DNA from: Catenaria anguillulae PL171
Lineage: Eukaryota > Blastocladiomycota > Blastocladiomycetes > Blastocladiales > Catenariaceae
Reading direction: 5' to 3'
Assembly (NCBI GenBank): GCA_002102555.1
Contig: MCFL01000006.1
Location: forward strand, 248,001-312,000
Length of the DNA stretch: 64,000 nucleotides
Shown here: piece after piece, positions 49,834 through 59,646 of the stretch
Position numbering within the stretch: the stretch's first letter is position 1
Layout: each line of letters begins with the position of its first letter
Notes under the pieces: model-generated
Databases searched by the model: none
Told to the model about the DNA's origin: nothing
The model's input: only the letters and a program-made list of their open reading frames with translations
Program-made: the position numbers and the translations under genes

Positions 49834-51888
49834 ATGACCAAGCCGACAATGCTGCTGACCGCCATCCTGGCCGAACTCGTCATCATCCACGCCATCCGAT
49901 CCGTCGACACCATCTACCCGGATACAGATGCCATTCCTATCCACACACTCATGCTCGTGCTGCCCCCAGACACGTCCGTCTCCGCCACCGACGTGACCCG
50001 TGCGGCCCTCACCCAACTGTGGTGGATCACGACCGACCTGGCCTCCCAAACCGCCAACGTGCGCCTGCTCGACTTGCTCTTTGCTCAGCGGCATTGGCGT
50101 CCGCTCGTGTACACTGCGGCGCGCGGGTTGCGTCCGGCTGTCGAACAGTGCTCCCTGGATGTGGTGCAATGGTGGTATGCCAAGCGAGCAGAGCGGCAAA
50201 TGTGGTTTGCAGACGTCAAGCGCGAGTGGATCGTCGACTTGGTGGGTTCATCCTCGGTGGATCGAGCGGGTGTGCTGCGCATGTTTAAGTGGTATTGCGA
50301 GCAAGTTGTCTCTGCGGCTGGCCGCAATGTGGTGCACGATGAGGCGCTACTCGCGAATGCAATTGTCTGTGGGTGCAAGCAACGAGATCGGGCATTACTC
50401 GAGTACCTGGACAGTGTATGCGGATCCGCCATGGAACTGCCGGCAAATCAAAACTGGACATGGTCGGCGGTGAATGCAGCAGCAGCCAACCAAGACCTCG
50501 AGTCGGTCGAGTGGATCCTGAGCCGAATTGGATCAACCGGAGCACAAGCGTGTAACAAGCGCTTGATTCAAGAACTGACCAGGGGGGTTTTTGCGTCTGG
50601 TTCGCTTGAAATGGTGCACTGGCTGCAGACAACAACGCTCGTGTTCCCCGTGACGGGCGGCACGAGGTTGGCGGGCGAGATTGATTTGAATGATGCCGTC
50701 AACGGTGCGAGCATCGGTGGGCACTTGCATCTGATTCGGTGGGCGATTCAAGAGCAGAATTTAGTCAAGCTGGATCCAGCGACTGGCAAGATTCCAAGGT
50801 ACTTGACGGTGATTGTGGATTTGGATCAAGTCGTCAAGGAAATGAACCCAGGATTTGTGGCAGTCTTGGAATGGTGGACGACAGCTGGGAACGCTGCTCG
50901 CTTTGGGATCCAAGTCACGGGCACAATGGCCAGCTGGACTGTTCGGCAGCCGCTCTTGCAAGGCAATGTTGCATTTGCAGAATGGTGGCTCGTTCAATCG
51001 TCCGTCTTTCACGAGTACACCAACGTGGAAATGGTGGCCGACGCTGCAGTAGGTGGAAATGTACAGATGCTGGACTTGCTCTATCACAAGGCCGGCAGCG
51101 CCTTTCGATACCACTTTAATGAGCCCGAAATCGTCAACCTGATGACGGAGCACGGCCAGATCAAAGCATTGGAATGGTGGAAAGCCAATGTCAAGTCGCC
51201 GTCGCTCATGAGCTGCTTTCACCCAATGTCGCTCGCCAAGGCCGGACACAATGGGCATGTTGACGTGCTGGATTGGTGGAAGAAACAATACGACCGACTT
51301 GGGCAACCGCTTCCGCTCATGCCTCCCGAAGTGCTGCAGCATCCGTCAACCATGGGTCAATTGGACGTGCTGGATTGGTGGAAGGCAAATGTGCCCGACG
51401 CCGTTGCGCAAATTGACCGGCTGTGGCAAGACATGAGCCCACGGGTCACAAAATGGTGGTTCAAGCACGGCAAAGCAGTCCGAACCGCTGGTGCAGACAA
51501 GAGTTGGATTCTTCACGCTGCGCTCCATGGGAATCCAATCATGCTGGCCTTTGCGTTTGATGCAAACGGCATCGGCCCCGGTATTCCCCGAGATGCGGTC
51601 CATGTTGACCTGGTGGTGCGCACGGCCTGTGCGCACGGACATGCCAATGTGCTTGAATGGCTCGCTCAACACTCTGGTCTGCCGTTTACGTTTGGCACGG
51701 CGGCTGTTTTCGTTGCCGCAGTTGCACCATTGCTCGATGCGTCGTGGAATGTCATTGAGTGGTGGGCGGGGAGGGTCAAGGAGGGCGACAAGCGGTGCAT
51801 GGTAGACATGAAGGAATTGGAGAGGAAGTTTCAGCTCATACCAAAAGGGGTTGAAGTCTGGCCGCAGCTATTGAAATACCTCGAGTAG
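49834..51888 (+). CDS. ankyrin-like 'LEWW' repeat protein, third paralogue
   Basis: A single frame of 684 residues, clearly homologous to the inverted-repeat pair but diverged along its whole length. Shared blocks are AILAELVIIHAIRSVD, IHTLMLVLPPDTSVSATD, ALTQLWWITTDLASQ, LDVVQWWYAKRAERQMWF, GHLHLIRWAIQEQNLVKLDP, GHVDVLDWWKKQ, QLDVLDWWKANV, SPRVTKWWFKHGKAV and GHANVLEWLAQHSG. Most repeats are preceded by GH/GQ and end in WW. No enzyme motif is present. It is followed by an unknown gene and a decayed fourth paralogue, so the family expanded locally. Confidence 0.75.
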   Translation: MTKPTMLLTAILAELVIIHAIRSVDTIYPDTDAIPIHTLMLVLPPDTSVSATDVTRAALTQLWWITTDLASQTANVRLLDLLFAQRHWRPLVYTAARGLRPAVEQCSLDVVQWWYAKRAERQMWFADVKREWIVDLVGSSSVDRAGVLRMFKWYCEQVVSAAGRNVVHDEALLANAIVCGCKQRDRALLEYLDSVCGSAMELPANQNWTWSAVNAAAANQDLESVEWILSRIGSTGAQACNKRLIQELTRGVFASGSLEMVHWLQTTTLVFPVTGGTRLAGEIDLNDAVNGASIGGHLHLIRWAIQEQNLVKLDPATGKIPRYLTVIVDLDQVVKEMNPGFVAVLEWWTTAGNAARFGIQVTGTMASWTVRQPLLQGNVAFAEWWLVQSSVFHEYTNVEMVADAAVGGNVQMLDLLYHKAGSAFRYHFNEPEIVNLMTEHGQIKALEWWKANVKSPSLMSCFHPMSLAKAGHNGHVDVLDWWKKQYDRLGQPLPLMPPEVLQHPSTMGQLDVLDWWKANVPDAVAQIDRLWQDMSPRVTKWWFKHGKAVRTAGADKSWILHAALHGNPIMLAFAFDANGIGPGIPRDAVHVDLVVRTACAHGHANVLEWLAQHSGLPFTFGTAAVFVAAVAPLLDASWNVIEWWAGRVKEGDKRCMVDMKELERKFQLIPKGVEVWPQLLKYLE

Positions 51889-52160
51889 AGTGGCTATGGA
51901 TATTGTCGTCTCCACTGGCAACAGAAGGTTGATTGTACGTACTATCTCACGGGAAAGAATACAGTGTACTCTCCAAGGAAACGTTATGAGCCGGGAACGG
52001 GCTTGCTGCTCTCTCTGCTGCCCGTGGCTAACCATGGACGTTGGCCACCGTGACTGCCATTTGTGAGCCGACAGCCCAGTGATGAGAAACACGCAACGCG
52101 CCACAAACCTAAACCTAGGCCTGTCAACGAATGCATGGTTGCAATGCAAAGAATACCGCC
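51889..52160. other. intergenic region
   Basis: About 270 bp between the third LEWW gene and the next hypothetical gene. No gene is seen. Confidence 0.4.
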
Positions 52161-53354
52161 ATGAGCACACTCTCCGCAATTGCACCCACTGGCGCCGTCC
52201 CCAACCTCACGGCGCTGCCGCTTTCGCCGCTGGTCTTTCGACTTCTTGCCGCCAAGCGCCGCGTCTCGCAGACCGATGCTCGCCTTGCCGAAAAGGAACT
52301 CGCGGGCCCGCCAAGCTCGTCGGCCGAACTAGCTCGCTTGCGCACAATGCACGAGGACGTGCGAATGGCAAAAGACGATTTGGCCGCCATCCATTCCGCG
52401 CTTCAAATGTCGTCATCGAGCGCCATTAGCAACGGTGGCGGACCCAGAACGTGGATCGACATTGCCGCGGCAGACATTGGTGCTGTTGCGAGTGCATTGG
52501 CTGCCCTCGAGGCCCATGTGTGGAGTGCCAGCGGTGCTGTCACCCAACTCCAAGATGCCGCCATGTCGCTCAGGAGCAAGGCCTCGGGCAAAACCGTGCC
52601 AATCGCCGATCCTGTCAACACGAGCCGAGGATTGCCGGCAAGCTTCATTCGCGCCATCCTCTCGGTTACTGCTGCTTCGAGCAGCAACCATCATCATCAG
52701 CAGCATCCAATCGGTCAATGGCACGCGTGGGTGGATCATCAGCTCCGTATGGTGGTAACTCAAATGGGACCAGCACGCTTTTCGCAATGGGGTGGCAAAC
52801 TGCTGTCCGTGCTGCTTGGCGTGTCCTCTTTAACTGCTGCTGAATCGTCTACCTCGATGCCGCAAATTGCACTCGTTCCAGGAACCCTTGTCCACGCTCT
52901 CACCCAACACCTTGATTCCAATCCTGATCCATCCATCCCGGCCAACAAGCGGAAGCCGCTCCCAGCCCTGTCATCGTGCTCAAAGCCCTTCCTTCCCTCC
53001 TATCAATCTCTCATTGACCTCGCTACCATGCTGCGCGACTATGCGCTGGCCGACGTGTCCTCTGCTCAGCCATTGGATCGCATTCCCTTTTCCGAGCCCG
53101 GGATTCTTCGGCTCGTGGACCATGCAACCGCCAATGCGACCGACGCGTGGATTCAAACCCTGGCGCGCATGCAAGCTCCAACCGACCCTGCTCGATGGGG
53201 ACTGTGGCCAATCGACCCACCTACGGGAGCAGGCATTGGCATGGCGCACAATGGTGGCGAGGACGGGATCGCGATCAAGGAGGCCATGTGGTTGCCCGTG
53301 GTCAAGGCCAAAGTGGCTCATGAATTGTTGATGTGTCCTCTTCTTCCATTGTGA
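52161..53354 (+). CDS. hypothetical protein
   Basis: A single frame of 397 residues from ATG 52161 (MSTLSAIAPTG); in-frame sequence continues upstream to 52131 without a better start. The N-terminal half is helical and Ala/Ser-rich (LVFRLLAAKRRVSQTDARLAEKEL would be a helix; ADIGAVASALAALEAHVW another). The C-terminal half has SYQSLIDLATMLRDYALAD and WGLWPIDPP. A His-rich spot (SSNHHHQQH) lies near residue 180. I do not recognise the family. Codon use resembles the neighbouring genes, and the frame is much longer than chance, so it is probably real. Confidence 0.5.
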   Translation: MSTLSAIAPTGAVPNLTALPLSPLVFRLLAAKRRVSQTDARLAEKELAGPPSSSAELARLRTMHEDVRMAKDDLAAIHSALQMSSSSAISNGGGPRTWIDIAAADIGAVASALAALEAHVWSASGAVTQLQDAAMSLRSKASGKTVPIADPVNTSRGLPASFIRAILSVTAASSSNHHHQQHPIGQWHAWVDHQLRMVVTQMGPARFSQWGGKLLSVLLGVSSLTAAESSTSMPQIALVPGTLVHALTQHLDSNPDPSIPANKRKPLPALSSCSKPFLPSYQSLIDLATMLRDYALADVSSAQPLDRIPFSEPGILRLVDHATANATDAWIQTLARMQAPTDPARWGLWPIDPPTGAGIGMAHNGGEDGIAIKEAMWLPVVKAKVAHELLMCPLLPL

Positions 53355-53435
53355 TTGATTGCACAATGATTTTGTACACATTGGCATCACCCACTTACAG
53401 TTCAACTCAATCCATGTCATCATCCTGGAATCCTC

Positions 53436-55805
53436 CTAATCCTCTTCATCGTCGTTCCCATCCAATGCGACTGTATCCTGCACACTGGATTCAACGGTAA
53501 ATGCCTGTAGCAGCAACATGGGACACTTTGCCGCCTCGAGCACAATCGGATGCAGCGGCTTCCAGTGGTCGTGCTTGGCAGCCCCGGCGTCCCAACTCGA
53601 CCACATCCACCTTGAATCGCGGGTCGCCACCCCTGCGCCCACCAATTCACCACATGCCACTGCGGGTTCATAGCAATCACAAACGCCGCAGACATGAAAT
53701 GTGACCCGAAATGAAGTGCCGGGCCGCACCTTGACCATCGTCGCGATGAATTCCAACACGCCCACGTCGCCACGCTCGCTCGCAATGCCAACGAGCATTC
53801 TCATGGTCGCCGTGTTCAATTTCGTGGTGCCTCGGCGCAAGTGCCAATCCCGCAACACTGCGTGTCCATGATTGATGGCTTACATCAACCATGACGGATC
53901 CGACGCGGCAATGCCCTTGGCGTGCACTACCCACCACCGTACAACGCACAGGGTCGCCGCAAACATGATTTCTTGATTGCCCGCCATCACGCCCGGGACA
54001 TGCTCTCGCCACCAGTCGAGCGTGTCGATGCGATCTTCGATGCACGCCTCATACAAGACGTTTTCGGCCGAGTCCATGGTCCGACAAGGGATTCTTCTAC
54101 TTGGTTGGCCTTGCACCTGCCACGTCCTCTTTGATCTTGTCTATACAAAAGGCCACCGTGTGCGTGTGCACGCCAGCACCAGCAACCGTCAGCATCACCT
54201 CGGCCTGGTATGCACTCAAGGTCTCGCACCACAAGCTGCAGTACTCGCTTGCCCGCTTGTCCCACCACTGGAGCGCATGCAAATGGCTCAACTCGGACAT
54301 GGTGCGCACCGCCTCGGTGTTTGTCGCAAATGAATGTCAAACCACTTGTCGTTGGCCAACAGGTCGAGCGTCACGAGGCTTCCGCCCTAGGCGGCAGCCA
54401 CAATGATTTGCCGGAAATCTTGCTGGTCAAATAAATTGCGCGTGAGCTGCACGGGCTGGGCGAACCACCAGCGCACAAATGCGGCGCTGTTTGGTCCGCG
54501 GACCGCGGGTAGAAGATGCTGGACTTTGGCGCGCGAGTCGATAAGCACCCCTAAAACGCGCGGAGTTGGCAGACCACCACGAAAGCACGGCGAAGTGGCG
54601 GTCGGAAAGCGGGCGGGCGGACGAAAGAATCACATCGAGATCCACAGTAAATGGCTTGCAGACTTTGCCCGATGTCGGGTCCAGGGCAACCACGTGTTGG
54701 TCGTCAATCGCCCATTGGATCAGGTCGAGGTGGCCGCCCAAGCTCGCGCCAGTCACGGCGGCGCCGAGGTCAATGGAGGCGGATGAGAGTCCCGCTTGAG
54801 TGAGTTCTGCTTACAGTCGTTTGACCATGGTGGCCGAGCCCGATGCGAATACACCGAGCGTGAACGAGTGAAAGTTGGTTGCATTGTGAAGCACAGGCAC
54901 GTCTTCCCGCAGGTGTCGAGCGAGGTGTGGCCGCGGCTGCCGCCGTTGGACGGGTTGAAAACTGCGAAACATGCGAGGGGGTCGAGCATTCAAGTTTGCG
55001 CCGGAGCCAGTACAGGGAGCGGAAATCATGGCCCGAGCAGCACTGAGCAGCGCCTCCTTCAGCGTGTTTGGGGAAAGGGTAAAAGCGATGCAAGGCACAT
55101 GTCGATCGAGGCATTCGAGAAATTCGTAATACTGATACTTGCACGCCGCTTGGAGAAAGCTCCCATATGTGACGACCGCAAACCCGCCACGAGCGAGCTC
55201 CTTGACGTTGGCGGCAAACTCTTGAGCATGCCGATTGCAGTACCAAAAAAAAACAGCTTGCCACCGTCCTTGTTGGACCTCGGAGTTTTGCGCTCATCGA
55301 ACAAGCCCGGGTGCCCCGTCATGGCCTGACCCACATTTCCAATCAAGACATCGGCAAACCACATGAGCCCCTGGTCCTGCTTCGAGTACCACCATTCCAA
55401 GACGTCAACGTGGCAGTGGATCAGTGCATCACGCAGGCCACGCCCCGTGTACGTGAGCGGGCGCCAGGAGCGTTGGACAATGAGCAGGTCGAGCAGCCGC
55501 AGGTTGCCGTTTCTGCTTGCGGTATCGTTCGCGATCTACCAGAGCTGGGTCAAGGCCGCACGGGTCACGCTGGGTGCAGATAATGAAGGCTCGCTGGGAA
55601 GCATGGTCAAGAGTGTGTGGACCGGGGCGGCATCCTTGTCGGGGTTGATTATTCCGACACAACAGATAGCGTGTACGAGAATGAGCTCAACGAGCGGCGA
55701 GGTGAGCGTTGGAGGTGCTGGCTTCTTGCGCAGCTGTGTGGCAAGCGGGCGGGCCGCGGACGGTGGAGATGCTGCCGGTTTCATGGAATATTTTCGATTC
55801 TTCAT
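53436..55805 (-). pseudogene. decayed fourth LEWW repeat paralogue
   Basis: Fragments in several frames follow the order of the intact paralogues. ATG 55805 opens with an N-terminal block (LVELILVHAI, VHTLLTMLPSEPS, RAALTQLW). There the second Trp codon of the conserved LTQLWW is TAG (55536-55538). The frame continues afterwards (LRLLDLLIVQRSWRPLTYT, HVDVLEWWYSKQDQGLMWF). It then breaks at a run of nine A (55245-55253 on +) at the site of the expected LFEWYC. Later fragments are GGHLDLIQWAIDDQHVVALDP (about 54690-54750), DTLDWWREHVPG (about 54010) and GDVGVLEFIATM (about 53770). Multiple disablements indicate a pseudogene. Confidence 0.8.
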
Positions 55806-56141
55806 GGTGACGACTATCGACGACTTGTCCGGTTCAAGTGGGTGCCGTGCAAATTCACGGGTGTCGCAAACTAAACTCTGCTCTCTTTGTTTTGCGCAAG
55901 CAGACGCGTATCTCGACCAAGTGCGGACAGCACAGAAGAAGGCGGGCAAAGTCTGTGCCAAATCCTCAGATTGTGACCCCCATTCACATGCCCGCCAGCG
56001 CCATTCAAAGTCCGCACGCACTTCCGCACAGGCCCGACCCAGACCTGAATGAAGACATCAAGACCATCCAGTACAACTCACTCATGGAACTGAATGCATT
56101 GACATCATTGGTCTTGAAAGTAAACGCATCCATCTCGATTC

Positions 56142-59100
56142 ATGGCTTACTGCGACGCAAGGCCACCAGCGCCGGCAGCACCGCGTGGCTGGACGTGGCG
56201 TTCTGCGTTTCTCGCATGGGCTTTTTGCTGCACATGTGTTTGGGTTTCGCAAGCTCAAAATGTCTTTCGGATGGCTGTCCAGTTACCATATGCAAATGGC
56301 TCACGTATGCGTGCACAGATTCAGCCACGTGACTCCATACGCCCGCGCGCCGTGTGTGTGCTGACGGTGTTTTGCCGAATGCGCTGTAGCTCACGTCCCG
56401 CTCACGCTGCCGATTACCAACTTACTCCGGCAGTTTCAGCAAGATCCAACCATTCTGGACTCGATCGATTCACGATACAGGTTTGAGCTGATCTTCACCC
56501 CGTCAGGCACGACTGCGTCCGCCTCTGTTGGCGTGGCCATGGCTTCAGTTATTGAGCGAAACGTCAGCGCGATCGTGGGCGAGTTCACGTCCACAAATGC
56601 TTTGGCAACTGGCATGGCACTTGGCTCGTACTTCAAGACACCAATGTGCAGCGGCTCGGCTGGGAGCGGGGACTTGTCGGACAAGAACAACTACCCATTG
56701 ACATTCCGAACTCTGCCCGTACGCGGTTCTGTTGGACACCGTTTACAGGTCGAGATTGACACGATCAGGGTGAAATTCTTGACAGGAATCAACGTGGTTT
56801 GGAGTGACCTTTGCGGTATTCATTCAGCAAATGGGTTGGCGAAACGCCGTTGCGTTCTACTCAAACGATGCGTTGGGGCAAAGCTGTACGCCCGACTGTT
56901 ACATGGCTTCTATTCATATTTGGATGTTTCATGACATGGTTCATTCCGATTCGTTTACAGTGGCTGCCGCTTTCCGCATTGCGGGCCGTGCCAAGAATCT
57001 CAACATCCTCTTTGTGCCTTTCGATCCGGCCGCGACCGACTTGACTCCTCAGTTTTCCCAGATCGCAAATAGCTACATCAGAGTCATTGTCTTTCTCACG
57101 ACTGTTGATGTCGGTCAGCCTGTCCTTATTCAGGCAAAGTACGTCATCGTTGATCTTCGCAAGGAACTGCCTCCTGACTTGCAGGAATGACTGACCATCC
57201 TGCTTGCGTGAATTCGGATGACAGGGACTATGGACTCGTCGGACCCGATTTTGTTTGGGTAAAATGGTCTTCTCTCGGACGCAAAGGCTGCTTGGCAAAC
57301 TGACGTGGGAAACGCACACATAGATGGGAACAATGTCATTCAACATCATTGTCTCGCGAAACTCGGACCCCGCGTTGCGCGCTCGAGCAAGTGCCGCCTC
57401 AAATGGCCTCTTCTTCATCGATCGCAGCATTCAATCAACGCCAGCCATGATCCAAATGGAATCGAGTTGGGCTCAGCAATATCCCAACACCAGCATTGCC
57501 CTTTATTCGCACGAGTTTTACGAGTGCGTCGACCATCCTTTCCGATTTGCCGTCCCTTAAAGTCTCGAAAAACCTGACGCTTCATGATCCTTACAATTGA
57601 CGATAGTTGTACCCTCGCACTTGCTCGTGGTTTGGTTCGGGTACGGCCACATTTTCCGGAACTGTAAAAGCATTCATCCAAGCAGAAATTGACAATTGTG
57701 AAAACATCAGTTGGCAAACCAAGTTGGCTATAACAATGTCATCACCCGCAACTATTCCCTCTCCGGGGTCCTTCCCTTGTTTCTTCAGCCATTCGACGGA
57801 GCGTCTGGTCGCGTTGAATTCGACGCAAACGGCAATCGTTTCCGCATGGCTGGCCTTGTCAATAACATTGTAGATGGAGTCATCACGCCAGCGTACCGCG
57901 TTCTTCCCAATGAGACTCTAGAAGCGCTTCAAGGGCCGAAATTCTTTGCCAACGACGGAAAAGTCCCAAGGGACAAGCCACTCCAAATGGCCATGTTCCT
58001 CACTTGGAGCGAGGTTGGGCCACAACTCTACGCGGCCTTCATGGCAGTCATTCTTCTTGCCTTTGTGGGCTCTGCTATCTACGTCGCTAAGCACCGCAAG
58101 AAACCTGCAATCAAGTCCTTGTCATGGACATTTTTGCTTTTCATGGACATTGGCTGCATTCTCATGCTCATTGGCGTGTTCTTGGGGCTCGGCCAGCCGA
58201 CAAATGCAACGTGCATGGCTCAAGTCACGGGATGGACGCTGGGCGGTGGAATTGTGCTCTCAAGTTGCACAGCCAAAGCATTCCGCATTTACCGAGTGTA
58301 CGACAATACCTTGCTCAGCAAGTCTTGGGGATTCAAGGACAGAGAGTTGGCTCAAGCCGTGTCTGCTGTATTGATTGTCGAGTCGATTCTCTTGGCCGTC
58401 GCCCTCGGATTGGTGCCCATCAACGCGGTCGAGGTATCCACGCCGCTGACCATCAGCTATCGCTGCAAGCTTCCCACAAACTCGAGCATTGGCGGATTCA
58501 TCGCGGGCTTCACCTTGTTGGGCTTTCTGGTGCTTCTCCTGTTCTCTGTACTCTTCTTTGCTTATCGCACGCGACACATCAAATCCGTCTACGGCGAGTC
58601 CAGTTGGCTTTTGTACATGTCACAGAACATGACAGTGATTGGCGGCGCAATGGTTCCATTTCTCATGTTTGATTTCGGGCAGCAGCAGCGCATGGCCGAT
58701 TGGGTTGTCATCATTCTGCAGACCTACGTCATGCTCTTCACGTACTGGTCGGTTGTTGGTCGAATCGTGCTCATGGCACACTTTGAGGCACCGTACAACC
58801 CGTCCATGCAAAACTTGAAGGGTGACGGCACAACCGCAGCTGGATCGCCCTCTGGCATCAAAACATTTGCCATTGGAACCAAACCCGCTTCCACCAGCAA
58901 TGAGAATCCTCAAACGCGGCATGCTGTTGGCATCTTCCCCGTCAAAAAGTGCGGGTCGATTCTCGCTACTTGGGTCAAGCATCGTGTCACACTGTGCGCT
59001 CGCAACGGGTACATGACCATCACACCGGACGCAGAAAAGGCAAAGAGGGGATCCATTCACGAGGTGATTCCGTTACAGCCATCAAGCTTCAAGCCGACCG

Positions 59101-59351
59101 TTCCCGAGCATCCGCTCGTGATTCAGATTTTGGCGCCGCTCCCGTCATCCTCGTCGTGGTTTATTCAGTTCCCCGACCAAGAGACATACGACACCTGGTG
59201 CATCTATGTTTCCGAGACGAGTGGATCCATGTCATCGCTTCCGACAACATCCGAGGGCGGCGGAAGCGCTGGTGGTGGTGGCAGTACGGCCGACGCGTCC
59301 AATGTCGTTCGCAGCACCAGTGTGATTCGGAAAGGGAGCCGCTTAGGATGA
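56142..59351 (+). CDS. class C (GABA-B-like) G-protein-coupled receptor with PH-like tail
   Basis: CDS is join(56142..56328, 56390..56718, 56786..56885, 56961..57138, 57225..57258, 57324..57523, 57607..57640, 57711..59351), 900 residues, seven introns of 61-86 bp; all phases close. A signal peptide (hydrophobic SAFLAWAFCCTCVWVSQA) precedes a Venus-flytrap ligand-binding domain: VPLTLPITNLLRQF, NVSAIVGEFTS, YPLTFRTLP, MGWRNAVAFYSNDALGQS, GLVGPDFVW. The seven-helix domain spans about residues 459-709, with conserved ISYRCKLPTN-type loop and WLLYMSQNMTVIGGAMVPF. The intracellular tail contains a PH-like module (about 770-872: WVKHRVTLCARNGYMTI, WFIQFPDQETYDTWCIYV). Ligand is unknown. Two exons are only 34 bp long. 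Confidence 0.88.
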
Positions 59352-59646
59352 GTAGCGAGGGTCGAGCGCGCAGGCCGGGGCAGCCCAGTCAAAGAAATCG
59401 AATCAGTGTGTTGTGTGGTAGTTTCAATTTTCAGTTGTCTCGTATTCGTGTCATACATGCGATATTGCATTGATCATAGTATGGGTGGCAGCAAGCAGAG
59501 TAGCTTGCGGACATGTGTCTATGATACGACAAACATGACTATGTATCCCCGAAAACTATACAAGAGAGAAGCGACAAGAAAGACTCGGCAAAGGAAAACA
59601 CATCCGATGTGAAAAAAATACAATGACACAAGAAAAGAAACAACAA
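59352..59646. other. convergent intergenic region
   Basis: About 295 bp between the 3' ends of the receptor gene (+) and VPS13 (-). It is AT-rich near the end. No gene is seen. Confidence 0.5.
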
